64,000 bases of DNA from Candidatus Alistipes intestinigallinarum (GTDB lineage: Bacteria > Bacteroidota > Bacteroidia > Bacteroidales > Rikenellaceae), in the NCBI GenBank assembly GCA_019115745.1, contig DXDA01000074.1, forward strand, positions 1 to 64,000, written 5' to 3'. The notes below the pieces were generated by a model. That model searched no databases. It was not told the DNA's origin and was given only the letters and a program-made list of their open reading frames with translations. Both the position numbers and the translations under genes were made by a program. The first letter of the stretch is position 1, and every line of letters begins with the position of its first letter. Below are positions 33,217-43,900 of this stretch, in pieces.

Positions 33217-34161
33217 ATGAAAAAGACGAAAGTTATATACGCTCTCCTGTTGATGGGACTGGCCTTTGGGGCCCTTTCCTGCCGGGAGAAGGAGACGATT
33301 GCCGACGATATCGTAATTCCCGGGCTGGGCGGAACGGAAGAGGCGGCCAATGACCTGGACAAATGGCTCTACGAGAATTTCACCGAGCCCTACAACATCG
33401 AAGTGGTTTATCGTTGGGATGCGGCCCAGATGTACACGACGCTTGCCTCGCGGCTGGTGCCCGTGGAGTTCGATGCCGTAAAACCCATGATGGCGGCGAT
33501 CCGCGACGTGTGGTTCGAACCCTACATCCAGGCTGCCGGTGCGGATTTCATCAAACAGATGTCTCCGAAGAAGGTGGTTCTGGTCGGAAGCCCCGAGTAT
33601 CAGAATGGCTCGATCAAGTTGGGCCAAGCCGAAGGTGCTCGTAAGATTCTGTTGCTCAATGCGAACAATTTCGATCCGACCGACGAGGCGGGGCTCAAGC
33701 AGGCATTGCATACCATTCTGCACGAATTTGCCCATATCCTGCATCAGACGGTGATGTTCGACAAGACGTATCAGGATATCAGCGCGGGTTTCTACAATGC
33801 GACGGGCTGGAAGGAGTACGACCGGAACCAGCCGACGGATTATAATCCGGAATCCTATGCCCGCGGTTTTGTCAGCAACTATGCCATGAGCGGCAAGGAC
33901 GAGGATTTCGTGGAGGTGCTCTCGATGATCCTGGTCTACGGCAAGCAGTGGTTCGACGAGACGGTGCTGCCTGCCGCCGAGAAGTCGGAAGAGACCGATG
34001 CATACAACGCCCTTCAGCAAAAACTGTCGATGGTGGAGAGTTATCTGCTCAACTCCTGGGGTATTCGCTTCCTGGACGATGAGGTGACGGGAGAGCGCGG
34101 TCTTGAGAGTTATGTGCAGGAGGCGGTGTCCAAGGTCGTAGCGACTCCTCCGATGGAGTAA
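33217..34161 (+). CDS. Substrate-import-associated zinc metallohydrolase lipoprotein
   Basis: This 314-aa lipoprotein has lipobox Cys 22 (GALSC) and a zinc-peptidase motif H169-E-F-A-H173 in ILHEFAHILHQ. It resembles the family of putative zinc metallohydrolase lipoproteins found next to SusC/SusD pairs. The frame is open from 33190, but the ATG at 33217 starts directly before the signal peptide. Its target is unknown; it may process a peptide or cargo before SusC2 import. It follows susD2 by 29 bp. Confidence 0.85.
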   Translation: MKKTKVIYALLLMGLAFGALSCREKETIADDIVIPGLGGTEEAANDLDKWLYENFTEPYNIEVVYRWDAAQMYTTLASRLVPVEFDAVKPMMAAIRDVWFEPYIQAAGADFIKQMSPKKVVLVGSPEYQNGSIKLGQAEGARKILLLNANNFDPTDEAGLKQALHTILHEFAHILHQTVMFDKTYQDISAGFYNATGWKEYDRNQPTDYNPESYARGFVSNYAMSGKDEDFVEVLSMILVYGKQWFDETVLPAAEKSEETDAYNALQQKLSMVESYLLNSWGIRFLDDEVTGERGLESYVQEAVSKVVATPPME

Positions 34162-34185
34162 GTATCATTCAAAAAACAACGGAAC

Positions 34186-35517
34186 ATGAAAAAAACTATC
34201 AGTATAGTAGCATTACTCTTCGGGCTGTCGTTTCTGACGTCGTGCGAATCGACGGTCACGATGGACGGCAGTGTCGATGCGCGTGTCGATGCGGTGATCA
34301 AGGGGTATATCGAGACGCTTGCGGATGCCGAGAGCGGTTGGATTTTCGATGTGATGACCAGCGAGGGCAATTACCGGTTCTACATGGAGTTCACCGATGA
34401 CAACATGGTGACGATGTATACGGACAATCTCTATTATCCGCAGTGGAACGGCGTACCCAAGACCTCGACCTATAATATCCGGTCGCTGCAGCGCCCGACG
34501 CTGTCGTTCGACACCTATTCGTATCTGGCCGTGATCAACGATCCGGACAACGGCATCAGCCATGGTTCGGGGAATATGGGTCTTCAGACAGATTTCGAGT
34601 TTGAGGTCGAGACCTTTACGGATGGAATTTTCTATCTGACGGGCCGGGTCAACCGGGTTGAAGCGACGTTGCGTCCGGCAACGGCCGAAGAGTCCGCCTC
34701 GGTGAAGTCGGGCGGTTTGATGGATGTGCTCACCAATGCTCAGAACTACCGTGCAGGAGAGTATTGTTACTTTATGATCGGGGAGACGAAGGTGAGCCTG
34801 ATCCTCAATGCACGGTCGATCGATATTTCGTATGTGGATTCGGAGGAGAATGTGATCCAGGCCTCGGGTTATACGCGGACCGATCTGGAGGGGAACATCA
34901 GTTTGCTGGAGCCGATCGAGGTTGCGGGCGAGATGTTGACCGGTTTTACCTGGGATTCTTCGGCATCGGCCTTTGAGGCCGATGTTGCGGGCGCTCCGCA
35001 GATTGTCGATGCACAGGCCGATCCGGTTATTCCGCTCCATTACATGCTGGGCCCGAATAAGACTTATACCGTTCTGGTCTCTAGGTTGGACATGTATCCG
35101 ACGTATTCTGCTTCGGAGAATGAATTTGCCTATTTGTTCTCCCAGGCCTATATGAAGATCGCTCAAGGATACGGTTTGGAATTGCAGGAACTGGATCTGG
35201 AGTTTTACATGACGGAAGGAGGAGCTCCGCGCATGATGATGGTATACTATTGCGGCCGTTTTCAGGGATGGGTGACCTATTCGCTGACGTTCAACGAAAC
35301 GGAGGATCAGTTTACGGTTACCGGGATGTCGTTCGATGATGATGCCTACGGCAACGGAGCTCTCTTTGCGAATGCTTATACGGCGTTGCCGTTGTTCTGG
35401 ATGAACAAAACCTTCAAGATCGACTGGTTGAAGATGGTTTATGGATCTTATTCCATGGGTCAGGTTGTTTTGGTTGATGGCCAGACGCCAGCCGCTTTCC
35501 ACGGAGCGCTTTTCTGA
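34186..35517 (+). CDS. DUF4302-type lipoprotein
   Basis: The 443-aa lipoprotein has lipobox Cys 20 (FLTSC). The body resembles DUF4302 proteins of Bacteroidota, with the early conserved segment ADAESGWIFDVMTSEGNYRF and a beta-rich remainder. Function is unknown, though such proteins regularly accompany a SusC/SusD pair and an HExxH lipoprotein. It is the last gene of this operon and is followed by a strong terminator. Confidence 0.8.
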   Translation: MKKTISIVALLFGLSFLTSCESTVTMDGSVDARVDAVIKGYIETLADAESGWIFDVMTSEGNYRFYMEFTDDNMVTMYTDNLYYPQWNGVPKTSTYNIRSLQRPTLSFDTYSYLAVINDPDNGISHGSGNMGLQTDFEFEVETFTDGIFYLTGRVNRVEATLRPATAEESASVKSGGLMDVLTNAQNYRAGEYCYFMIGETKVSLILNARSIDISYVDSEENVIQASGYTRTDLEGNISLLEPIEVAGEMLTGFTWDSSASAFEADVAGAPQIVDAQADPVIPLHYMLGPNKTYTVLVSRLDMYPTYSASENEFAYLFSQAYMKIAQGYGLELQELDLEFYMTEGGAPRMMMVYYCGRFQGWVTYSLTFNETEDQFTVTGMSFDDDAYGNGALFANAYTALPLFWMNKTFKIDWLKMVYGSYSMGQVVLVDGQTPAAFHGALF

Positions 35518-35833
35518 TCGAGCGTACGCGGTAATTGTGTGATGAGAGGGCTACTCCATACGGGAGTAGCCCTCGTTTTTGTTGGGGTGGATGAATCAAG
35601 ATACTGCCATGATTTAGGCTTATGGCATATTATGCCTTGGCTTGAAATAGCTTTACAGAAAAACGGTGCCCGTCCCATTGCCTTTTGGGGCCGAAAGTCA
35701 AACAATAGCAGACAATTGTGTAGAATTTGTTTGAAAAGTCAATCCTGAACGGGCTAATTGATATGCCGTCTTTTTGGAAAGGCTTAATTCCTGCAATTTG
35801 TATCTATGCTTGAATACCCTATTTAAGAGTCGA
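35518..35833. other. Convergent intergenic region (316 bp)
   Basis: It holds the terminator at 35546-35580. The rest (35581-35833) is more AT-rich than its neighbours; short open frames on both strands have no recognisable similarity and overlap the terminator. Nothing else was recognised. Confidence 0.6.
35546..35580 (+). terminator. Strong terminator of the susC2 operon
   Basis: GAGGGCTACTCC (35546-35557) pairs perfectly with GGAGTAGCCCTC (35563-35574), 5-base loop, then G and five T. A textbook intrinsic terminator 28 bp after the DUF4302 stop. Confidence 0.92.
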
Positions 35834-38428
35834 TTAATTGTTGAAAGACTTTATTTTTTCTTGACGATACTCCATGGTTCCGTTTGATTCGGTACGGATG
35901 ATGTGTCGAATCGAACTTCCGATCGTCGAAATCGTGTAGGTCGTTATTCCGGAGTCTCGTGATATGCGGATTTTCGATTCGTCGATCGGCACACTGCCTG
36001 TTTGTTGTACCAGATATTGCCTGATCGAATCCGGAAGGTCCGTAAAGAGAATTGTCTCCTGTTGTTTTTCGGCAAGCAATTCTCCGTGCGGAGCGAAACA
36101 ACGCTCGGTTGAAATGGAATGTCCTGCAGACGGATAGCGTGTCGTTCGGACTTGAACCGATCCGTCGGATTGAGGCCTAATCCGGTCGATCAGCTCGCCG
36201 TGTGACTGTTCAATGATCGCCTGTTGCATTTCGACCGAAAGCTCCTGCTCGGAGAAATTCTCTAACAACGAACGGCATCCGGCAAAAGGTCGGGAATGAC
36301 CTCCGAAAGCCTTCACTCCGAGCCAGGGTTCGGCATGATGAGCGACCATTAAACGCCGTTCGAGCCCCGAAATATGACTTCCTCCCGTCCGAACAAGCTC
36401 CGGCCGCAGCAGGTAGACGCCCTCTTTGCGGGGCATCGGGAAACGCATCTCTACTGGTGTCGCCCCATAGGCTTCGACCTCGACTCGGGCCTTTCGAACC
36501 GATATGACTGCGCCAGTTGTGTCGCACAGGGAGACTTCCAACTCGGCACGCTGCAGCGTGTCGGTGTCGTTCCATACCCAGATGCGTTTCGAATACCGAC
36601 GGCCCGGGGCATGGAGTTTCCGCTCCTTGTACCATTCCCGGGCCTGGTTCATCTCTATGGAGGCGCCGAAGGGTTCGTTGAGGCGGGCCAATACATGCAG
36701 ATTACGCTTGGGAACGAGCGAGTCGGCCAGATTCCCCAGGAAAAAGCTCTGACCGTTTGCCGCGCCGCTCAGCAGGGTGAACGGCGCCCAGGCCTGGATG
36801 CGGTGGGCTCGGTAGAAACTCCCCAGATCGGCATGGAGATCGGCCTGCAGTTGTTCGACCTCGTCAGGGTGGTAAAAATAGAGCCCCCATCCGCTGACCG
36901 TGCGGCTGGTCTTGAAATTCTCCCGGACGGCCAGCTCACCCCGCTCGTCGAGCCACAGCCGACACGACTCCAGGACGGTTGCCGGGCGCGAACCGTCGAA
37001 AGGATACTCCGGAGCCTCGGAGATCGTTTCGGAGTAGCCGTACAGATGGCGTGCCTCGAAGTCGTCCTCGGCCCACAGACGGCTCGGGTCATAGCGGCGC
37101 AGTTCGGCCTTCAACGAGTCGAGCCGTACGTGGCCTTCGTTTTCCTGATCCCACGCGACGATCGACGGATGGTTGACATTCTGTTCGATCCAACGCCGGA
37201 ATTCGGTTTCGGTGGCGGCAAGATCGGCGCCGTGCGGCTCGTCGTCGTGCATAAACCGCCATTCGTCCTGAATCATCAGCCCCATTTCGTCGGCGATGTC
37301 GTACCACTTGCCGTATGCGTGTCCCAGGTGCATCCGCAGGTAGTTGAAGCCATACTCCTCGACGGCGCTTCGCAGGAACTGCCGGATCCACGCTTCATCG
37401 AACACCTCGTCGGCCCATCGAGTCAGGGCCCGATGAAAGGCGATGTTTTCGGCTCGGAAAAGGACTTTGCGGCCGTTGATCAGCACGTCGCGCCCCTGGA
37501 CCCGGATGTCCCGGTATCCGAATGTTTCGGTCTTGCACACTTGGGCCCGGTCGCCCGCGAGGATGAAGTTCGCCCGGTAGAGTTGGGGATCGCCTTCGCG
37601 GCCCGGCGTCCAGGGTTTGAGTCCCGAGGCCGGGATCTGGAAGGTGTATTCGCAGGCGCTGTCCGCCGGAAGTTGCAACTCTCCGCATTCAAACGTCGTG
37701 ATGACCGGCACCTCATCGAAATCGTTGTCCGCATCGAACCGGCAGTCGTCGATCGTGATGCGTCCCCGAACGGTTTGCGGACTCGTCCCGAAATTACTCA
37801 GGCGGACCGTGCAGAGAAGTTGCTGCTGCGAAGGCTCGGGCAGAATCTTCAGGTGGCGGATCGTTACGTCGTGAGTCAACTGCAGCGTCACGTCGTCGCA
37901 GATCCCCGGAGCCCGGGAGGTGCGCCACCACTCCGCTTCGTTCTCCCGCGAGGGGTAGGAGGCCGTGTTCCAGCTTCCGACCCGGACAATCAGCCGGTTG
38001 GGACCGTCGAACCGCAGGGCGTGCGAGACGTCGAACTCCCCGTGGGAGTAACAGCAATGGGGGTCGTAGCTGATCACCTCGCCGTTCAGAATGACCTGTG
38101 CGTTGTATTTGGCCCGGAGCCGCAGCAAGGCATGGGTGTAGTTGCCGTTGTCGTAGCCGTCCTGCGAGGTCGAAAGATCAAATTCGGTCGTGTACCACAC
38201 GTAATTGTAGCCCACGTCGTCTTTCAACTCGTTGGCGTCGAAGTCGATGCCGGGATCGGGTGAGGCCTGCGACATGATGCCCGGGACGGGAACGGTGTAC
38301 GGGAACGCTTGTGGACAGCTTTCCGCCACGGCGGCCTTCCATTGTCCGTTGAGCGACAGCGTCCGGTTGGTCTGGGCCGAAACCGCAGCGGCTGCCGTGA
38401 GCCATACGAAGATCAGAATGCGTTTCAT
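35834..38428 (-). CDS. Glycoside hydrolase family 2 protein (GH2a)
   Basis: The 864-aa secreted enzyme has signal peptide MKRILIFVWLTAAAAVSA, an N-terminal GH2 sugar-binding sandwich (about 25-200), an Ig-like domain and a TIM barrel. The acid/base Glu is E431 in WDQENEG, preceded by the conserved Asn; the upstream barrel signature NYLRMHLGHAYGKWYDIADE is typical. The nucleophile is not certain; a candidate is the Glu in ATVLESCRLW. It may be a beta-galactosidase or related exo-enzyme. The start codon directly follows the stop of GH2b, so the two are co-translated. Confidence 0.87.
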   Translation of the reverse strand: MKRILIFVWLTAAAAVSAQTNRTLSLNGQWKAAVAESCPQAFPYTVPVPGIMSQASPDPGIDFDANELKDDVGYNYVWYTTEFDLSTSQDGYDNGNYTHALLRLRAKYNAQVILNGEVISYDPHCCYSHGEFDVSHALRFDGPNRLIVRVGSWNTASYPSRENEAEWWRTSRAPGICDDVTLQLTHDVTIRHLKILPEPSQQQLLCTVRLSNFGTSPQTVRGRITIDDCRFDADNDFDEVPVITTFECGELQLPADSACEYTFQIPASGLKPWTPGREGDPQLYRANFILAGDRAQVCKTETFGYRDIRVQGRDVLINGRKVLFRAENIAFHRALTRWADEVFDEAWIRQFLRSAVEEYGFNYLRMHLGHAYGKWYDIADEMGLMIQDEWRFMHDDEPHGADLAATETEFRRWIEQNVNHPSIVAWDQENEGHVRLDSLKAELRRYDPSRLWAEDDFEARHLYGYSETISEAPEYPFDGSRPATVLESCRLWLDERGELAVRENFKTSRTVSGWGLYFYHPDEVEQLQADLHADLGSFYRAHRIQAWAPFTLLSGAANGQSFFLGNLADSLVPKRNLHVLARLNEPFGASIEMNQAREWYKERKLHAPGRRYSKRIWVWNDTDTLQRAELEVSLCDTTGAVISVRKARVEVEAYGATPVEMRFPMPRKEGVYLLRPELVRTGGSHISGLERRLMVAHHAEPWLGVKAFGGHSRPFAGCRSLLENFSEQELSVEMQQAIIEQSHGELIDRIRPQSDGSVQVRTTRYPSAGHSISTERCFAPHGELLAEKQQETILFTDLPDSIRQYLVQQTGSVPIDESKIRISRDSGITTYTISTIGSSIRHIIRTESNGTMEYRQEKIKSFNN

Positions 38429-40810
38429 TTATTGCGTGATGTTTTTGACCGCTTTGCAGGGAGTGGCCCGAACGCTGGTTTCCGCAGGGACGAGCCCTTC
38501 GGCCGAGACCCGGATCCGGATTTCGCCCGGCTCCCCGGTCGGGCGTACCACGTTGGAGACCGGCATGTCGATGTAGAGGCTGCCGGTATGTGCCGCCGAG
38601 TCGTCGAACTGCGAGACGTATTCCGCCGGTCCGACGAGCGTAGCCGGGCCTTCGACCTCCCATTTCACGGAGGGACGGGCTCCGTAGATGTGATGGCCTT
38701 CCCGGTCGACGATGTCCGCCGTGACGAGGAATACGCCGTCCAGGGCTGCATCCACGGTCGTATGCGAGGCCGTCAGGGTCAGGCGTTCCGCACGCCCGGT
38801 CATGGGCAGCAGGTATTCGGCAACCTTTACACTCCGGTTCCGGCCCTCGATTCGGAGGGTCTTCCGGCAGACCTCGACATCCGGGAAGGTTACCGAATGG
38901 CGGTTTTCAGCCGTGGGACGGCGCGTGCCGAGACTCCGGTTGCTGACAAAGAGCTCGACCTCCTCGCAATTGGAGTCCACGACGATCGGATGCCGCTCTC
39001 CGAGGTATTGCTGCCGCCAGTAGTGCGGCATGGCGAAAACCATGGGGCGGAGCGCATAGTTCGCCTGCCAGAGATAATAGGCATATTTCGGAACCCGATA
39101 GCTGTCGACCCACCCCTTCGGATTATAATGAAGCAGCGGGGCATTCCGGTATTCGCGGTCGCAGCCATGGTCCGCATAGAGCCAGACCATCAGGTTCCGT
39201 TGATCGATGCGGTCGTCCGCCGATCCGGGTTTTTTCCCTTCGAGGGCGACCTGATGGCGGAACTCGTCGTTCGAGGTCCATTGCTGGTTCTCGGGACGTA
39301 AGGGCTTTTCGTCGTCGCCGTACCAGCCCCGGACCGAACACCGCAGCATTTTCGACATTCGGAGCTCTTTGGGCGTGATGCTGACGAACTTCCCGCCCGA
39401 TTCCTCGCAATGGCGGCAGGTGATGAAGTGCCCGGGCGATTCCATGTAGGCCCACCGGGAATCGGCCGCGCGATCCGTTTCGTCGCCCATGTCGAAGAGC
39501 AGGACCGAGGGGTGGTTGCGCAGTTGGCGGACCATCTCGACGGTCTGCATCCATTGGGCCTCCGGGGAGAAGGGGCGGTTCTTGACGTTGGGCAACTCGG
39601 CGAAGGTCAACAGCCCCAGCGAATCCGCCAGCGAGAAGACCTCCGGCCCCGAACAGTATTGTCCGGGCCGCAGGGCCGTGCAGTTGAGGTTGTTCTTCAT
39701 GTCCAGCAGATCCATGCGGTGAATGAAGTAGGGAATGGCGTCGCCCAACCACGGATACTCCTGATGGCGGTTGAATCCCTGGATGTTGACCGGTTCGCCG
39801 TTGACATAGAGTTGCTGTTCGGCGTGGTTCCAGGTGAAGGTGCGGATGCCGAAAACGCTCTCGTATCGGTCGCAGTATTCCGTGCCGACATTTACCGTCG
39901 ATACGACCTTGTAGAGATTGGGATGCGCGGGCGACCACCGCTCGGGCGATGCGATTTCGAACGTTTCGTCATAAAGCGCCGTCTCCTGCGGATGGATGTT
40001 CTGCGGCGTGGAAGCCGAGGCAACGATTTTCCCGCTGCCGTCCATGATCGAGGTGGTCAGCACCACGGCCTGTCTTTCGGCCCGCTCGTTGCGCACCCAG
40101 GTGCGGATCCGGACTCGGGAGAGAGTGTCCGACGGATTTTCCGTCGTGATGTGGGTCCCGCCTTCGTGTTTGTAGGAGCCCTGGAACGGGATGAAGACGT
40201 CGTCCGTGCTGACCAGACGGACATTCCGATAGATCCCGCCGTAGAAATTCCAGCATCCGGCATCCATCGGCGGAACGCGTTGGGGGTCGGTCTGCTGGTT
40301 CGAAACCTCCAGCACGAAGAGATTGTCCCCTTCGTAGTCGACATAGTCGGTCAGCTCAAAATAGAAGCAGCCGTATCCTCCGAGATGTTCGCCGATCAGG
40401 TGCCCGTTCAGGTAGGCGAGGCAGTTCTTCATTACGCCGTCGAATTCGATGAAGAGCTTGCGCCCGCGCATCTCGGGCCGGAGGCGAAAATGTTTCCGGT
40501 AAAAACCCTTGCCGTCCCACCAGCGGGCATTGTCCCGGGCGTGGGGTGAGGCGATGAAGGGGTGCAGCTCTCCGGTCGTCTCGTAGGTCTGCCATGTGTG
40601 CGGAATGGCGATGCGTTGCCAGTTGCTCTCGTCGCAGCCCGTCCGGGCTTCGGGCGGGATTCCTTTGGGTGCTTTGCCCGCGGCCTCCCGGTAGCGGAAC
40701 AGCCAGTCATGATTGGCCGGTTCGATTCGGCGTTGGGCCGAAACATCGGCCGGCGGGAGCGATGCCGCCGTGCAGAGAAGCGATAGAAGCAGGTATCTCC
40801 AGGTTTTCAT
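38429..40810 (-). CDS. GH2-family protein with altered catalytic motifs (GH2b)
   Basis: The 793-aa secreted protein is a paralogue of the GH2 at 54128, sharing PHTWQTYETT, ELHPFI, VWLYADHG and NPKGWVDS. Signal peptide residues 1-26. The usual GNE acid/base motif reads GDE (D443-E444), and the position matching the likely nucleophile E546 of the paralogue is Q537 (RIDQRN). Loss of the nucleophile plus the Asn-to-Asp change suggests it no longer hydrolyses by the retaining mechanism and may instead bind or recognise a glycan. The call rests on alignment by eye. Confidence 0.82.
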   Translation of the reverse strand: MKTWRYLLLSLLCTAASLPPADVSAQRRIEPANHDWLFRYREAAGKAPKGIPPEARTGCDESNWQRIAIPHTWQTYETTGELHPFIASPHARDNARWWDGKGFYRKHFRLRPEMRGRKLFIEFDGVMKNCLAYLNGHLIGEHLGGYGCFYFELTDYVDYEGDNLFVLEVSNQQTDPQRVPPMDAGCWNFYGGIYRNVRLVSTDDVFIPFQGSYKHEGGTHITTENPSDTLSRVRIRTWVRNERAERQAVVLTTSIMDGSGKIVASASTPQNIHPQETALYDETFEIASPERWSPAHPNLYKVVSTVNVGTEYCDRYESVFGIRTFTWNHAEQQLYVNGEPVNIQGFNRHQEYPWLGDAIPYFIHRMDLLDMKNNLNCTALRPGQYCSGPEVFSLADSLGLLTFAELPNVKNRPFSPEAQWMQTVEMVRQLRNHPSVLLFDMGDETDRAADSRWAYMESPGHFITCRHCEESGGKFVSITPKELRMSKMLRCSVRGWYGDDEKPLRPENQQWTSNDEFRHQVALEGKKPGSADDRIDQRNLMVWLYADHGCDREYRNAPLLHYNPKGWVDSYRVPKYAYYLWQANYALRPMVFAMPHYWRQQYLGERHPIVVDSNCEEVELFVSNRSLGTRRPTAENRHSVTFPDVEVCRKTLRIEGRNRSVKVAEYLLPMTGRAERLTLTASHTTVDAALDGVFLVTADIVDREGHHIYGARPSVKWEVEGPATLVGPAEYVSQFDDSAAHTGSLYIDMPVSNVVRPTGEPGEIRIRVSAEGLVPAETSVRATPCKAVKNITQ

Positions 40811-40830
40811 AGGGGTGTGGTTTTACGATG

Positions 40831-40838
40831 CAAATGTA
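40831..40838 (-). promoter_or_regulatory. -7 element of the GH2b-GH2a operon
   Basis: Minus-strand TACATTTG (TAnnTTTG) 20 bp before the GH2b ATG, in the 107-bp gap after the HTCS gene. It indicates transcription independent of the regulator gene. Confidence 0.5.
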
Positions 40839-40917
40839 TCGACACCCGGGCGGAAAAATGTTTGGAAGATACCTTAATATGTCGAAAATCCGCTGTCTGG
40901 CGTGTTCCGGGGTTCGG

Positions 40918-43900
40918 TCATTCGTTGCCGCGGTTCTGGATGTAGATTCGGGGACTTACGCCGAACTGCTTCTTGAAGCAGGTCGAGAAGTAGCGCGGGT
41001 CTGAGAATCCGACCATGTAGCTGACCTGGGCGATGTCGTAGGCCTTGGTTTCGAGGAGTTGCGCCGCGCGCTGCAACCGGGCGTTGCGCAGCAACTCCAT
41101 GGGGGATTTTCCGACGATGTGCTGGATGCGCATGTTCAGCACCGAGCGCGAAACCCGCATCTCCCGGGCAAAGACCTCCAGCGAAAACTCCTCGTTGGAG
41201 AGGTTCTGCTCGATGATCTCCGTGACCCGGTTCATGAACTTCTCGTCGGCCGATTCCACGACGATCTCTTCGTGTTTGCCCAGAATCTGCCCGAGTTTGA
41301 GCCTCTTTTGCAGGTCGGTATGCCGTTCGGCCAGTTGCCGGGTTCGTGCCCGGAACAGTTCGACGTCGAAGGGCTTTTCCATCCACGAGTCCACGCCCAG
41401 TTCGCAGAAGAGGCGGGCATCCTCTGCGGAGCTGTCCGCCGTCAGCAGGATGATCGGAATGTCGTTGGCCCACTCCGTTTTCTTGAGTTTGCGGCAGAAT
41501 TCGAGTCCCTCTTCGCGGTCGTATACCACGATGTCGATCAGAATGATCTGCGGACGGTGTTCGCGGATGGCCTTCATGATCTCCTCGATGTTGTTGTAAT
41601 GCAGTACGTTGAAGTCCGGGAGCACCATCCGCACCAGTCCCGTGATGTCGCCGCCGCCGGCCATGATGTAGATCGTATGCGGTTTCGAGGGGTCGATTTC
41701 CGGATTCTGTTCGACATAGACGTCCGTTTCGGCGTACTGTTTCGTATAGGCCGGGATGATCTCTTCTTCGCCCGCCTGATCCTGCCGGTGGATGTAGTAT
41801 TGGTCGGTGTTGAACCGGGGATTCCGGGGCAGCGAGATGGTGAAGGTGCTTCCAGCGCCATAGCGGCTTTCGACCGCGATGTGCCCGCCGTGAATTTCTA
41901 CAAACTCTTTTGCTACGGCGAGCCCGATTCCGGCACCCAGCGGCGGCATCGTGTCGGGATCGTGCACCTGCCAGAAGCGCAGGAAAATCTTATCCAGGTG
42001 TTCCGCCCGGATTCCGATGCCCGTATCACGGACCGAGATGCAGATTTTCTGCTGTTTGCGGAAAACCCGGATTTGTATCGAACCGCCGGCCGGGGTAAAG
42101 GTGTAGGCGTTCTGAAGCAGGTTGTAGAGGGCCAGTTCGATCTTTTCGGGGTCGAAGGTCATGAGGATCCGCTCTTCGGGCCCCAGGTAGTCGAAGTGCA
42201 GCCTCTTGGACTCGAACAGAGGCTGGAAGTAGTTGCAGATCCTGTGTACGTACTCCGCGATGTCCATCTCCGCAAGATTCAGGCTTACGCGATTCTGGTC
42301 GATTTTGCGGAACTCCATGAGTTGCCGGATCGTATTGGCCAGTTTCTTGACGTTGGTGCTGATGATGTTGATCAGCTTCTGGCGCTCCTCCATGTCGAGG
42401 CTTGCTCCGCCTTTGCCGTCCGAGATGAGTTGGAGCGGCACCTGCATCATCGTCAGCGGCGTCTTGAATCCATGTGTGAGGTTGATGAAGAGTTGCTGCT
42501 TGTACTGGACCATGCGGACCTGCTGGGCGGCACGGTACCGGATGATGATGATCCAGAGAATTGCTGCACCGATCAGCAAAATCAGTATGCCATAGATACA
42601 ATAGGCCCACCAGGTCAACCACCACGGCGGCAGGACGGTGATCCGGATGTCGGTGGTTGCGTCGCTCAGCATCCGCGACGAATCTGCCGCCTTGATCTGC
42701 AGGGTGTAGTCCCCGTGGGCAAGGCTGGAGAAGGAGAGCCGGTTACCGTTCAGCGGAATCCAGTCGGGAGTCAGGTTGTCGATCTTGTAGAAAAAGCGCG
42801 GCTGCCCTTTGGCCGAAAAGCACAACGTCGTGAAGTCCAGGGCGAACTGGTGGTCGTTGTGTCGGAGCGTCAGGTGGTGCGAATGGTTGATGTTCGCCTC
42901 CAGGTGGATGCCGTCGGGCGACAGCGGTTGGTTGAGAATCGAGATTCCCGAGACGTAGACCTCATTGTCCGGATGGGGTTTGGGGACCTCCGTCGGGTCG
43001 AAATAGTTGATTCCGTTGATTCCGCCGAGGAACAGGGTGCCGTCTTCGGTCAGGCAGCCCCCGAGGTTGTAGTCGAGGCGGGCGAATGCGCCGTCCGAGA
43101 GTTCGTAGAACGGGGATTGTGCCGCTCCCGGCGTGTAGCAATAGACGCCCTGCATGGTCGAGATCCACAGTTGCCCCAGGGCGTCGGGCTGGATGTCCAG
43201 CACCCAGACCTTCTCGTCGAAGGCGTTGAGCGGACACTCTTCGAAGTCGTTCTCCGTCCGGTTGTAACGGAAAAGGCCTTGTGACGTTCCTGCGTAAAGT
43301 TCGCCGTTTTCGGTCCGGTGCAACGTATTGACGCTGATGAACCCCGGCAGCGTATGGCCTTTTATAAAATAGGTATCGAACCGGTTTACTTGCAGGGTGT
43401 CTCCCGCCGCGGTCATCTCCTCGGTGCGGAATCGCAGCAACCCTTTGGTTTTCGTGCCGATCCAGATGTTGCCGTCGGGGTCGTCCAGAATCGTCTGTAT
43501 GTTCGCGTCGTAGAGGTCGGTGCCCGCAAAACGGACAAAGCGGCATCGTTCGTCCGATGCCTCGAAGACGAACAGACCTCCGTAGATGAATCCCATCCAG
43601 ATATTGCCCTGGCGGTCGCGGAGCAGCTCCTTGCTGAACTGGGCGCCGTGGCGGGAGAGGAAGCCGGTGATCTCTTCCCGGTCGAAGAATTCCTGCTGCT
43701 GCGGGTCGAAAAACAGCAGGGTCTGTTTGGTCCCGAGCCACAAGCGGCCCTTCGGGTCGAAGGTCAGGGTCTGAAGGCGACGGATGTCGGGCTGCTCCCT
43801 TTGGATGAAGCGGGGCATGAAGTGGTCAACGGTGTAGTGTCCGGGAGCCGTGCGGCGGATGTGATCCAGGCTTCCGGAGGTGGCAGCCCAGATCGAGCCG

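Noticed and set aside
35460..35705. 81-codon minus-strand frame over the DUF4302 3' end
   Set aside because: Crosses the strong terminator and overlaps a clear gene; no recognisable protein.
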